A stretch of 64,000 nt of DNA, taken from CAZGNZ01 sp964527215 (GTDB taxonomy: Bacteria; Fidelibacterota; Marinisomatia; SCGC-AAA003-L08; JACNLC01). Each line of letters starts with the position of its first letter. Positions within the stretch are counted from its first letter, which is position 1. The stretch is taken from positions 1-64,000 of the forward strand of contig CAZGNZ010000009.1 in assembly GCA_964527215.1 (NCBI GenBank). The letters are read 5' to 3'. Positions 26,623-35,352 of this stretch are shown here, piece by piece. A model generated the notes under the pieces. It worked only from the letters and a program-made list of their open reading frames with translations. It had not been told where the DNA came from and did not search any database. Both the position numbers and the translations under genes were made by a program.

Positions 26623-28542
26623 CTACTCAGAACATTCCTCAATCTCATGTCGGGGTATTTCAATCCTGAAGGTGGAACCGGATCCTTTTTTACTGTTTAT
26701 TGACATGTTTCCGGAAAATTCTTTCACGATATTGTGTACAATGGACAGACCCAGTCCCGTTCCCTGACCGACAGATTTGGTGGTAAAAAACGGGTCACAG
26801 CAATGTTCAAGTTCAAAGGCCGACATACCGATACCGTTATCGGTCACTTCCAGAATCACGGTATTCCTTTTCGGGTTGTAACTGAGTTTAAGGGCAATTT
26901 CCTTTTCATAATCAGGATCAGGGTTCTCGCTGGTCCGGCGGTCAACGGCATACTTTGCATTGGACATCAGATTCACGACCACCTGTTCGAACTTTTGGGA
27001 ATCCAGTTTTACAACAGGGATATCCGGCTGATATTCAACATCAAGTCCGATTCCATTGATTTTGAACTGTTCCCGAAAGAAAATCAAACAGCGGTCTGCG
27101 GCACTGCAGACATCCGTCAGGTCATTGTCTTCCACACCGGTTCGAGCGAATGCCCGCATGTGGTTGATAACCCGGGCGGCCCGTTCCACTTCCTCAATAA
27201 TCTGATCGATTTCGGAAATTGAGACCGTCACTTCAGTATCATCCGGTTCAGCATCGATCTTGAATATTTCCGCCTGAGCCTGAATGATGGCCAGCGGCTG
27301 ATTCAGTTCATGAGCCACTCCGGTGGCCATTTCCCCCAGCGAAGCAAGTCTGCCCGAATGCACGACCTGTGCCTGGCTGGATTTAAGTGCTTCCTCGGAC
27401 CATTTCCTTTTCACGGTGCTGCCGAGGATATTGGCGAATACCTGCAGATAGTTTCTTTCACGTTCAGATTTGAAGCTGAACCGCCGCAAATTTTCAAATC
27501 CGATAAATCCGGCAGGCTTATCCAGGAGGACAAGCGGTACAATTACCAGATTTTCAATATCTTTCCAGTGAATCAGCTCGTGTTCTTTCCGTGCTTTGCT
27601 GAGCAGTTCTGAATCTGGAGTCAGGAAAATGAGTTCTCTCTGAAATTCCTTATCAATAAAAAAAGGAAAATCAGTCATACTCAGATTAATCATTTCATCT
27701 TTGAACAAGGTGATCCCGTTGTCATCCTGACACCATTCTGACGTACAGTCCAGCCGCTGCCGCTGCTCGTCCGTAACGAACAGGTACACCCGGTAGGCAT
27801 CAAAGAACCGTCCCATTTCAGACAGACAGATGTTGATCCCTTCATCAGAGCTCACAGCGGTTACCAGAATTGACATCAGAGAGGATATCCGCTGCTCAAA
27901 CTTCAGATTGCTCCGCAGCTTTTCCTCAGCCTGTTTTCTGTGATCCACTTCCAGGCTGAGATTCTCGTTGTTCTGTTTCAGATCTTCAAGAAGGGTGTTG
28001 CCCCGTATGAATCCGGCAAAATTCAGAAATACGAGGGAAATCATCTTTTGGGTGGCATCGGGAATGAAGGGATTCAATTCATTGAAAGTCCCCATGAACA
28101 TGCCGATGACCCTGGTCTGAGACGCCAGAACATGGAGCATTGCCCGATCACCAATGATTTTTGTGTCCACAAACACCGGATGATTGCGGTGCAGAGCCCA
28201 GCTGAAAACGTTGCTTGAGACATGATATTCCAGTTCTTTTTTCACCTGTTCTTTGTCGTCAATCGGATCGCATTCCGCAAGATTGAAGGTGATTCCGTCT
28301 TCATCGATTATCCAGAATGACAGGGTGCCGAAATTCAGCAGGCTGCGAAGCACCGGTTTGGTCCGGTTGATAATCGCCATGACGCCTTCGTCATGTGTGG
28401 TGTTGGTTTGAAGGGTAAAACCGAGGGTGGATACGGATTCCAGCTGTTCAAGCAGCCACAGATTCAGATCTTCCTGCCGGGTATCGTGAAGCCGTTTTGA
28501 CCGGAATTCCTCAATCAGTTCACGTTGAAGGTCTTTGTCCAT
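26623..28542 (-). CDS. cytoplasmic sensor histidine kinase with GAF-like domains
   Basis: A 639-residue two-component kinase with no membrane segment. Two GAF-like sensory regions (about residues 35-190 and 230-375) are joined by a short coiled coil (DLKQNNENLSLEVDHRKQAEEK). Then come the HisKA helix with the phospho-acceptor His near residue 411 (GVAHELNQPLAII) and the HATPase_c domain: N-box VVNLMSNAKYAVD, G1 DNGIGM, and VGQGTGLGLSIV. It has no receiver domain. It starts one base after the HDOD gene stop (TGATATG), so the two are cotranslated. It probably phosphorylates a response regulator encoded elsewhere, perhaps the receiver protein of the pilus cluster, but that is only a guess. Confidence 0.9.
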   Translation of the reverse strand: MDKDLQRELIEEFRSKRLHDTRQEDLNLWLLEQLESVSTLGFTLQTNTTHDEGVMAIINRTKPVLRSLLNFGTLSFWIIDEDGITFNLAECDPIDDKEQVKKELEYHVSSNVFSWALHRNHPVFVDTKIIGDRAMLHVLASQTRVIGMFMGTFNELNPFIPDATQKMISLVFLNFAGFIRGNTLLEDLKQNNENLSLEVDHRKQAEEKLRSNLKFEQRISSLMSILVTAVSSDEGINICLSEMGRFFDAYRVYLFVTDEQRQRLDCTSEWCQDDNGITLFKDEMINLSMTDFPFFIDKEFQRELIFLTPDSELLSKARKEHELIHWKDIENLVIVPLVLLDKPAGFIGFENLRRFSFKSERERNYLQVFANILGSTVKRKWSEEALKSSQAQVVHSGRLASLGEMATGVAHELNQPLAIIQAQAEIFKIDAEPDDTEVTVSISEIDQIIEEVERAARVINHMRAFARTGVEDNDLTDVCSAADRCLIFFREQFKINGIGLDVEYQPDIPVVKLDSQKFEQVVVNLMSNAKYAVDRRTSENPDPDYEKEIALKLSYNPKRNTVILEVTDNGIGMSAFELEHCCDPFFTTKSVGQGTGLGLSIVHNIVKEFSGNMSINSKKGSGSTFRIEIPRHEIEECSE

Positions 28543-28543
28543 A

Positions 28544-29389
28544 TCAGCGCAGAATAATCTCCAGGGTCACTTTGAACTGACGATCCGTATCATCAATCAG
28601 TTCTTCAAGAAAATTGGACGGAAGCTGCAGAATATCCCAAATCTCCGTATCAAATCTGGGAATGGCAGATTCTCCGCTTGATCCAATCTGCCGAGCATTG
28701 GTGATGATATCCGCCAGATGGATAATGGCTGTCAAAAGCGGAAATTTTCTGGCCTGACTGGGTTGATGATGAAAAAGGATGGCTTCCTGCAGACTGGTTG
28801 GCAGTCCCCATTTCTGGGAAATTGCCCAGCCGACAGAAGCATGGGAAAATCCCAGTTCAAATTCCTCAATATTGACCAGAGGATGGTTTTCGTTTTGATA
28901 TCGTTCAAAAATCTTTCGGGCGATTTCAGCATAGTGGTTATATATGATCACCCGTCCGATGTCATGCAGAAGACCGCCAACGAAAAAGCGTTCTACATTG
29001 GACTCACGTTTCTTTGCAGCCAGACTTCGCGCGGTGAGTCCGCAGTAAAGACTGTGTTTCCAGAAGGAATCCATATTCACAAATTCAGCCGGGACATCTC
29101 TGAAAAGTTCAATGACGGAGGTAGCCAGTGCAATATCCTGAAGCTGACGGGTACCGATAAGGGAGATGGCATGGGAGACGGTTTCGATTTTGTCATGAAA
29201 TCCATAGAATGCGGAATTCACCAGCCGCAGCAGGCGGGCAGTCAGACCCGGATCCTGACTGACCACATTGCCAATATCGTTTATGGAGCTGTATGGATGA
29301 TTGATTACCTTATTCAGCCTGATGTAGATTGCCGGCAGGGATGCAATGTCGCTGACACCCTTTACCAGTCTTGATAGTTCAGCGTCCAT
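28544..29389 (-). CDS. HDOD-domain signalling protein
   Basis: Single HDOD domain covering most of the protein (LPAIYIRLNKVINHPYSSI, VSQDPGLTARLLRLVNSAFY, then SHAISLIGTRQLQDIAL). The HD-like GGLLHDIGRVIIYNHY is retained. HDOD proteins are scaffolds in signalling, often linked to two-component and c-di-GMP systems. The frame opens with TTG at 29404, but ATG 29389 has GAGG seven bases upstream and is the likelier start (MDAELSRLVKGV). It sits between a 117-residue protein and a histidine kinase in a three-gene operon. Confidence 0.85.
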   Translation of the reverse strand: MDAELSRLVKGVSDIASLPAIYIRLNKVINHPYSSINDIGNVVSQDPGLTARLLRLVNSAFYGFHDKIETVSHAISLIGTRQLQDIALATSVIELFRDVPAEFVNMDSFWKHSLYCGLTARSLAAKKRESNVERFFVGGLLHDIGRVIIYNHYAEIARKIFERYQNENHPLVNIEEFELGFSHASVGWAISQKWGLPTSLQEAILFHHQPSQARKFPLLTAIIHLADIITNARQIGSSGESAIPRFDTEIWDILQLPSNFLEELIDDTDRQFKVTLEIILR

Positions 29390-29412
29390 ATATGTAAACC
29401 TCAATACTGAGC

Positions 29413-29766
29413 TTATTCATCATTCTTTCCTGCCAGAGCTTCGATTTTTTTCTGGAGACAGATTTGCATGAGATTATCGAGAAACGGATGCTGGAAATCA
29501 TTGAAACGGAGCAGTCCGGCAACTTCGGCCTTCAGTTCTTCCAATTTCTCCGGATCAATCTGAACAGCAGTATTCTCCTCACCTTGCAAATCCGATGTTT
29601 CATCATCCTGAATTTCAACGTCCCGAACACCCCACATTTTGAAAACTTTCAGAATGCGTTCATTTACAGCAGCTCCGGAAGATATCAGCAGTCGTCCATT
29701 GATATCTTTGACATCCTGTGTGATGATCATTCCGGGTACCAATTTGGAAATAGGCAGCAGTGCCAT
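29413..29766 (-). CDS. small protein of an HDOD/histidine-kinase operon
   Basis: A 117-residue soluble protein. The first half (PISKLVPGMIITQDVKDING, then LLISSGAAVNERILKVFKMW) resembles the small N-terminal domain that precedes HD-GYP or HDOD domains. The second half is acidic and helical and contains HPFLDNLMQICLQKK. Here the domain stands alone as the first gene of the operon, 24 to 9 bases from the HDOD gene depending on its start. A strong GGAGGTG site precedes the ATG. It is probably a regulatory partner of the HDOD protein; this is inferred from context. Confidence 0.6.
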   Translation of the reverse strand: MALLPISKLVPGMIITQDVKDINGRLLISSGAAVNERILKVFKMWGVRDVEIQDDETSDLQGEENTAVQIDPEKLEELKAEVAGLLRFNDFQHPFLDNLMQICLQKKIEALAGKNDE

Positions 29767-30105
29767 TAATTCACCTCCAGACAGACTGGTTCAAGGTCGA
29801 TTACTGATATCAGGAGCCGAAATCGGGGACATGACAATTGATGGTTGAGGCTCCTTTATCACATATTGCAGACCCGCAGGCAGTTGTTCTTTCACAAAGC
29901 TTGTATTTGCTGTAACGAATCCGCATTTCATTCAGGTGCTGTTTACCCCGCAGGGAAGCATGACAGATAAACCACCTTCAGTTCAATGAATGCTTTAAAA
30001 ATTAACTTTAAATATTAAGCGAAACCAAGTTCAAAAAAGGGCTGATTCCCGGTACCATCCGTCAGCTGACATGAAGCGGTTCCGGTTGCACTGCGCTGAA
30101 TTCAC
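29767..30105. other. intergenic leader of the HDOD operon
   Basis: A 339-base gap between the mce 3' end and the 117-residue protein. It holds a 7-base inverted repeat (AGGAGCC 29812-29818 / GGCTCCT 29849-29855) close to the start codon and an AT-rich stretch near 29990-30030 that could contain the promoter. I see no gene, tRNA or known riboswitch in it. Confidence 0.35.
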
Positions 30106-30537
30106 TCACGGATTCTGGCAAAGTTCAAGTAAAATCCCGCCGGTGGATCCGGGATGGATGAAGGCGATCAGGAGTCCTTCTGCGCCAACCCGGGGTTCTT
30201 CATCAATGAGTGAGAGACCGGCAGTTCGGCAGGCAGCCAGAGCGGCCTGAATATCATCCACCCTCAGTGCAAGGTGATGCATTCCCGGACCCCGTTTATC
30301 CAAAAACCGCGTCACGGGAGAGAGGTCGTCTTCTGCAGTAAGCAATTCAATTTTGCCCTGCCCTGTATTATAAATCTCGGTGGTAACTCTCTGATCTTTA
30401 ATCAACTCCGTGGCAGAATGGTCAATTCCCAGAATTTCATGAAACAGCCGGTGAGACGTTTCAACGGTATTCAGCGCAATTCCGATATGCTCAATTCCCA
30501 GGACTCTGAATCCCGGTGATTTATATTGATCAGACAT
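30106..30537 (-). CDS. mce: methylmalonyl-CoA epimerase
   Basis: Interconverts (R)- and (S)-methylmalonyl-CoA. It is a 143-residue vicinal-oxygen-chelate protein with two beta-alpha-beta-beta-beta modules. Metal ligands are visible as His in LGIEHIGIAL, Glu in GKIELLT, His in GPGMHHLALRVDD and the final Glu in GGILLELCQ. Its ATG overlaps the rimO stop (TAATG), so it is the last gene of pgsA-ftsY-rimO-mce. With meaB 5 kb upstream this implies methylmalonyl-CoA mutase in the genome, although the mutase is not here. Confidence 0.93.
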   Translation of the reverse strand: MSDQYKSPGFRVLGIEHIGIALNTVETSHRLFHEILGIDHSATELIKDQRVTTEIYNTGQGKIELLTAEDDLSPVTRFLDKRGPGMHHLALRVDDIQAALAACRTAGLSLIDEEPRVGAEGLLIAFIHPGSTGGILLELCQNP

Positions 30538-31847
30538 TAATCTCCTTCCCTTTTCAGCGGTTCTGCCACAAGCTCATATTCCCGGGCATCGGTGAAGCGG
30601 ACTTCTGCCAATTCCCCGATGGGCAGTTCAGCATCAATAACAACCAGGTTATCCACTTCCGGGGAATCCCGCCATGTCCGTCCCGTAGAGGTTCCATCGC
30701 TGGGCTGGGCATCCACCAAAACTTTTTCTGTCCGGCCAACCAGCTTCTGGTTTTTCGCCAGACTGATATCCTGCTGAAGCACCATCAGCTCATCCATTCT
30801 GTCGAATTTGACCTGCTCAGGTACATCATCCTCATACAGCTGCGCCCCGGACGTACCTTCCTCTTCAGAATAGGTAAACACGCCCAGTCGGTCAAACCGA
30901 ATTTCCTCCACAAAATCTACCAACTCCCTGAAATCCCGGTCTGTTTCACCGGGAAAACCAACAATCAGTGACGTTCTGATAACAATATCCGGATTGACAT
31001 TTCTCAACGCATCCAGCCGCTTGCGGATTCCGTCAATGTCCAGCCCGCGCCGCATGCGCCGAAGAATGCGGTTGGAAGCATGCTGAACCGGTATATCAAT
31101 ATATGGCACCAGTCTGCGCAGTTCTCCAAACCTCCGAATCAATTCCCGGTGCAGGTGTGCCGGATGGGCATAGTGAAGCCGAATCCAATCCAGTCCGTCC
31201 ACCTGATCCAGTTCATCCAGCAGATGATGGAGATAGCGTCTCGGCTGCAGGTCCCAGCCGTAGGACGTGGTATCCTGCCCGATTACGAGCAGCTCCCTGA
31301 CACCCTCTCCGGCAAGTCTTCGAGCTTCCCCGAGCAGCCATTCCACCGGCTGACTGATCTGTTTTCCGCGCATCAGGGGGATGCTGCAGAAACTGCAGCC
31401 GTTGTCACAGCCTTCCGTAATTTTCAGATATGCATAATGACTGGGGGTGAGAAGAGATCTGAAATAGTCAGGATCTGATTTACTGTGCGGTTTACCGGTG
31501 AGATATGAAATGATTTCGGCGTGATCATGGGTCCCAAAAAAGGCATCAACCTCCGGCAGTTCCTTTCTGAGCTCATTTCCGTACCGCTCGGAGAAGCAGC
31601 CCATCACCACCAGTTTTTCAACACGGCCGCGTGTTTTCAGCTCCGCCGCTTCCAGAATGATGTTCACCGATTCTTCCCGGGCGGTATCCAGAAATCCGCA
31701 GGTATTGACAATGATGATGTCAGCGTCTTCAGGATTCTGCTCGATAAGGAATTTTTCATGTATCAGTCCTCCAAGCAGTACTTCTGAATCCACCAGATTT
31801 TTGGCGCATCCCAGACTGATCAATGCGATTTTGGGTGCCTTACTCAT
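30537..31847 (-). CDS. rimO: ribosomal protein S12 methylthiotransferase
   Basis: Radical-SAM enzyme adding a methylthio group to an Asp of ribosomal protein uS12. Order: N-terminal MTTase domain (KIALISLGCAKNLVDSEVLL), radical-SAM cluster CDNGCSFCSIPLMRG, and C-terminal TRAM domain. ISLGCAKNLVDSE is characteristic of RimO rather than MiaB. The frame extends 8 codons upstream, but ATG 31847 has GGAG at good distance and matches the family start (MSKAPKIALISLG); it overlaps ftsY by 8 bases. Confidence 0.95.
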   Translation of the reverse strand: MSKAPKIALISLGCAKNLVDSEVLLGGLIHEKFLIEQNPEDADIIIVNTCGFLDTAREESVNIILEAAELKTRGRVEKLVVMGCFSERYGNELRKELPEVDAFFGTHDHAEIISYLTGKPHSKSDPDYFRSLLTPSHYAYLKITEGCDNGCSFCSIPLMRGKQISQPVEWLLGEARRLAGEGVRELLVIGQDTTSYGWDLQPRRYLHHLLDELDQVDGLDWIRLHYAHPAHLHRELIRRFGELRRLVPYIDIPVQHASNRILRRMRRGLDIDGIRKRLDALRNVNPDIVIRTSLIVGFPGETDRDFRELVDFVEEIRFDRLGVFTYSEEEGTSGAQLYEDDVPEQVKFDRMDELMVLQQDISLAKNQKLVGRTEKVLVDAQPSDGTSTGRTWRDSPEVDNLVVIDAELPIGELAEVRFTDAREYELVAEPLKREGD

Positions 31848-32739
31848 AATTCTCCGAATTATCAATTCCAATCAAGCCCCTGAGATAACTGTCCAGCTCG
31901 AACGGGATTAAATCATCCACCTGCTCTCCCACCCCAATAAAATTGACCGGCAGCTGCAGTTCCAGCATAATGGGGACAGCTATTCCGCCCCGGGCTGTTC
32001 CGTCCATTTTGGTCAGGATCACACCGTCCACGGGGAGATACTTGCTGAACTCCCTGACTTGAGTGATGCCATTCTGGCCGGTATTGGCATCCAGGGTAAT
32101 CAGTACACTGATCTGGTCGGTAACTTTCCGTGTGACGCGATGAATCTTCTCCAGTTCCTGCATCAGATTTCTGGAGGTGTGCAGCCGGCCGGCGGTATCC
32201 ACGATGATCCGCTTCATCTGCCGGTTCAGTCCGGCCTGAACGCCGTCATACGTGACAGCCGCAGGGTCCTTTGTTCCCTGGTTGGCAATCAGCGTTACAT
32301 TCAGCCGTTCCGACCATTTTCTGATCTGTTCAACTGCTGCCGCGCGGTATGTATCTGCTGCAACCAGCATGACCGGTTCCTTCAGGCCCGAAAAATATCC
32401 CGCCAGTTTGGCTGCTGAAGTGGTCTTCCCGGTGCCGTTTACACCTATAATCAGTACAACCGGTTTTAAAGGACCGGCATTCACCGCTTCCAATTTTGTT
32501 TTCAGAACTGTCATAAACCGCTGGGTCCAATGTTCAGAACCGGCACCGGAAGATCGCAGTTCATCCATGATTTCATCTGTCACATCCCAGCCCAGATCGG
32601 CCTGCAGCAGTGCTTCTTCCAGCTGATCGAGATCCTTGGGATCCAAATAGGCTTTACCGGATAGGCCAGCCAGAGCATTGGCCAGCCGGTGTCGTGTTTT
32701 TGACATACCGGCAAACGTTTTTTTAAAAAAACTGAGCAT
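31840..32739 (-). CDS. ftsY: signal recognition particle receptor FtsY
   Basis: GTPase receptor that docks SRP-ribosome complexes at the membrane. The N domain (residues 1-85) is followed by the G domain with GVNGTGKTTSAAKLAGYF (P-loop), DTYRAAAVEQIRKW, DTAGRLHTSRNLM, TKMDGTARGG and the closing GVGEQVDDLIPFE. At 299 residues it lacks the long acidic A domain of enterobacterial FtsY, which is normal for many phyla. It lies 27 bases after pgsA. Confidence 0.96.
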   Translation of the reverse strand: MLSFFKKTFAGMSKTRHRLANALAGLSGKAYLDPKDLDQLEEALLQADLGWDVTDEIMDELRSSGAGSEHWTQRFMTVLKTKLEAVNAGPLKPVVLIIGVNGTGKTTSAAKLAGYFSGLKEPVMLVAADTYRAAAVEQIRKWSERLNVTLIANQGTKDPAAVTYDGVQAGLNRQMKRIIVDTAGRLHTSRNLMQELEKIHRVTRKVTDQISVLITLDANTGQNGITQVREFSKYLPVDGVILTKMDGTARGGIAVPIMLELQLPVNFIGVGEQVDDLIPFELDSYLRGLIGIDNSENYE

Positions 32740-32766
32740 ATCGTTTTCATCTCCGTGTGCAGTCAG

Positions 32767-33369
32767 TCACCGCAGTTCATTCCGTAATTCTTTAAAAATA
32801 GTCTGGTAGCGCAGAAAGTAATGACGGGTACTGATAAAGAACAGCACCAGGGACAGCCAGTAAAAATAAATGCCGATTCCCGGCAGTTTAACAAGGTAGA
32901 AAAACAGCATCACCGCTGATGTTCCGATGAACCATTTCCCCGAGGGAATGCTTTCAAACACCACATTGGTTCGGAACTGCAGGTACAGCCCGGTCATGAC
33001 CAGCAGGACATCCCGAATCCCCAGCAGCATGAAAAAAATAACAAACGGCATCCCATATTCAAACAACAGATAAATCAGCACCACCAGCATGCAGACCTTG
33101 TCCGCAACGGGGTCAATCAGCTTGCCAAAATGGGTTATCTCATCCGTTTTCCGGGCAACAAAGCCGTCCAGCAGATCGGTCAGAACAATCAGTATGACGA
33201 TGGCCATTCCGAGAAATATCCTATCATTTTCAAGCACCCAAACCAGAGGTCCAGCCAGGAACGCCCTGCTGATGCTGATAAAATTGGCCAGTGTCATAAT
33301 CCGGTCATGACGGGTGACAAGCCGTTTTTTGGTTATATGTTTTCGTATATGGTCAAATCTGGAAGTCAT
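32767..33369 (-). CDS. pgsA: CDP-alcohol phosphatidyltransferase (PgsA-like)
   Basis: Membrane enzyme of phospholipid synthesis, most likely forming phosphatidylglycerol phosphate from CDP-diacylglycerol and glycerol 3-phosphate. The signature DG-x2-AR-x8-G-x3-D-x3-D is present (DLLDGFVARKTDEITHFGKL, then IDPVAD). Several membrane helices surround it. ATG 33369 (MTSRFD) is chosen; a GTG four codons upstream is possible, and neither has a clear ribosome site. The acceptor alcohol cannot be proven from sequence. First gene of pgsA-ftsY-rimO-mce. Confidence 0.85.
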   Translation of the reverse strand: MTSRFDHIRKHITKKRLVTRHDRIMTLANFISISRAFLAGPLVWVLENDRIFLGMAIVILIVLTDLLDGFVARKTDEITHFGKLIDPVADKVCMLVVLIYLLFEYGMPFVIFFMLLGIRDVLLVMTGLYLQFRTNVVFESIPSGKWFIGTSAVMLFFYLVKLPGIGIYFYWLSLVLFFISTRHYFLRYQTIFKELRNELR

Positions 33370-33433
33370 CGACAATACCACTGTATTCCATTATGAAAAT
33401 TTACTGCCGTGAGCGGTCAGGAAATCAACCAGT

Positions 33434-33463
33434 ATAGTACCCTCGCAGCCTGTCTTTTGTCTA
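33434..33463 (-). promoter_or_regulatory. candidate promoter of pgsA-ftsY-rimO-mce
   Basis: Minus strand: TAGACA (33463-33458), 18-base spacer, TACTAT (33439-33434). That is 5/6 and 4/6 matches to sigma70 boxes, about 60 bases before the pgsA start. The remaining gap towards the polyprenyl synthase shows no gene. Confidence 0.4.
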
Positions 33464-33630
33464 TGGATACACCCGCCTGATTGATCTCATCGCAATCCAT
33501 TGGTCAAACGAAGAAGCTGTGAAGTTCAGCAGGAGATATGGGATTTTGAAAATATCAAAGGCATCATGCAGGCCGGACCGCAATGGATGCTGAACATCGG
33601 GGAATGAACCTGTGTTTGTCTGTCGGCGGA

Positions 33631-34608
33631 TCAAAACTCCCGGTTCATGTTGAAATCCAAAATGGAAAGGAGGGCGGATTTGCAGGCAGATTCGGGGAAA
33701 TCTTTCAGTGCTGCCTCGGCGTCTGCAGAAACATTCCGGATGGCATCCTGTGCATAGCGGATTCCTCCGTTTTCTTCTACAATTTGCTTTATTTTCGCAA
33801 GTTCATCCCGTCTGGCCAAACGTCTGATCTGCCACTGAAGCCGGGCTCTTGCCGGTCCTTTCAGCCGGTTCAGGGTATGAATGAAGGGCAGTGTCAGCAT
33901 GTCTTTTTTAACGTCAAATCCTGAGGATTTCCCCGTACTGGCCACACTTCCGAGGATATCGAACAAATCATCCTTGATCTGGAACGCGATACCCAGTTTT
34001 TCCCCGTACTGCTGCATCGCCCGGCGTTTTTTCAGGTCGTCAGTCACTGAAATGGCACCCAGCTCGCAGGCGGCTGAAATCAGAGAGGCGGTTTTATCCG
34101 TTACCATCCGATAGTAGTCTTTCTCTGTCATTTCCCTGCGGATGGCTTTTTCGATTTGCATGATTTCACCCTGACTCAGACGTTCCGCGGTGCTGGAGAG
34201 TACTCGAAGGGCATCAAAATTTTCAAGATGGATAATATTTGTCAGCGCCACCGAAAACATATAGTCGCCCACCAGGATGGCCAGTTTGTTTTTCCAAATT
34301 TTCCGGACGGTTGGCCAGCCGCGGCGGATATCGGCGTCATCCACCACATCATCATGTACAAGGGTGGCAATATGGAGTATTTCCATCAGTGCTGCGGCCT
34401 TGAAAGTCCCCTGGTTGGGTTCACCGCACATTCGAGCGCTCAGGAGGGTCAGACGCGGCCGAATCTGTTTTCCTTTTCTTTTTGATATATATCGGATGAT
34501 GGAATTTATCAGCCGAATATCTGAAATCAAAGAATCCTGAAAGGCCTCATCAAACTTACCGATATCTGCTGAAATCGGCTGTGAGATCTGACGGAGCAGC
34601 TGCTTCAC
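33631..34608 (-). CDS. trans-polyprenyl diphosphate synthase
   Basis: Condenses isopentenyl diphosphate units onto an allylic primer, typically for the quinone side chain. The first Asp-rich motif DDVVDDADIRRGWPT and the second QIKDDLFD are both intact, as is GKQIRPRLTLL. The 325-residue length and the small residues before the first motif suggest a medium-to-long chain enzyme of the IspB/HepT/SdsA group. Product length cannot be fixed by eye. GTG start overlaps the tatC stop (GTGA). Confidence 0.9.
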   Translation of the reverse strand: MKQLLRQISQPISADIGKFDEAFQDSLISDIRLINSIIRYISKRKGKQIRPRLTLLSARMCGEPNQGTFKAAALMEILHIATLVHDDVVDDADIRRGWPTVRKIWKNKLAILVGDYMFSVALTNIIHLENFDALRVLSSTAERLSQGEIMQIEKAIRREMTEKDYYRMVTDKTASLISAACELGAISVTDDLKKRRAMQQYGEKLGIAFQIKDDLFDILGSVASTGKSSGFDVKKDMLTLPFIHTLNRLKGPARARLQWQIRRLARRDELAKIKQIVEENGGIRYAQDAIRNVSADAEAALKDFPESACKSALLSILDFNMNREF

Positions 34609-35351
34609 AATGGGTTTTCCGTGTTACGTTTTGACAGTCCTGACAGCCAGGACAGAAAAATACTGAATTCGTATAAAATCAAAAGGGGCAGCACAATCAG
34701 CACCTGACTCAGCGGATCCGGAGGTGTGAGTACTGCACCGATGATGAGAAATCCAAGGAAGGCAAATTTCCGGTATTTTCTCAGCCGTTCCGTTGTCAGG
34801 ATTCCCAATCGGGTGAAAAAAAAAGTCACTACTGGCAGTTGAAATACCAGTCCGCAGGCAAAAACCAGCCAAAGGACATATGTCAGATAATCATTCAGAG
34901 TGAAATTATAATTCACCGCGACCGTTTCGGAAGTGAGGGACGTGAAAAATCCAAGGCTGAAGGGAATAATAACGAAGTAGCCGAAACAGATACCGGCTGC
35001 CAGGCACAGGGAGGCAAAAAGCACCACCAGCCCGGCGGCAAAGGTGTAATCCTTTTCAAATGCAGGTTTAATAAACTGCCACACCTGCAGGACGACCACC
35101 GGAAAACCGATCACAATTCCGCCCATCAGCGACACACTCAGCTTTACCATAAACATGCTGGTCACTTTCAAAACCTGAAGATTGAGCGGAATTTCAAGCG
35201 ATTTTCCCGGAGCCACCAGGATTTCGAGAAGAAAATCTGAAAAAATATACGTTGCTATTCCGCCGGCAAGAATCGCTCCCAGGCATTTGAAAATCCGCCA
35301 GCGCAACTCTTCAAGATGCTCCCAGAACGACATTTCCCTGCGGTCAACCAT
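34605..35351 (-). CDS. tatC: Sec-independent protein translocase TatC
   Basis: Core membrane subunit recognising twin-arginine signals. It has six predicted membrane helices and the N-terminal family signature SFWEHLEELRWRI, then FSLGFFTS and the conserved LPVVTFFFTRLGI segment. ATG 35351 follows the meaB stop as TGATATG, the same junction seen at the HDOD-kinase boundary; a TTG at 35366 is the alternative. TatA/B are not in the window. Overlaps the polyprenyl synthase by four bases. Confidence 0.93.
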   Translation of the reverse strand: MVDRREMSFWEHLEELRWRIFKCLGAILAGGIATYIFSDFLLEILVAPGKSLEIPLNLQVLKVTSMFMVKLSVSLMGGIVIGFPVVVLQVWQFIKPAFEKDYTFAAGLVVLFASLCLAAGICFGYFVIIPFSLGFFTSLTSETVAVNYNFTLNDYLTYVLWLVFACGLVFQLPVVTFFFTRLGILTTERLRKYRKFAFLGFLIIGAVLTPPDPLSQVLIVLPLLILYEFSIFLSWLSGLSKRNTENPL

Positions 35352-35352
35352 A

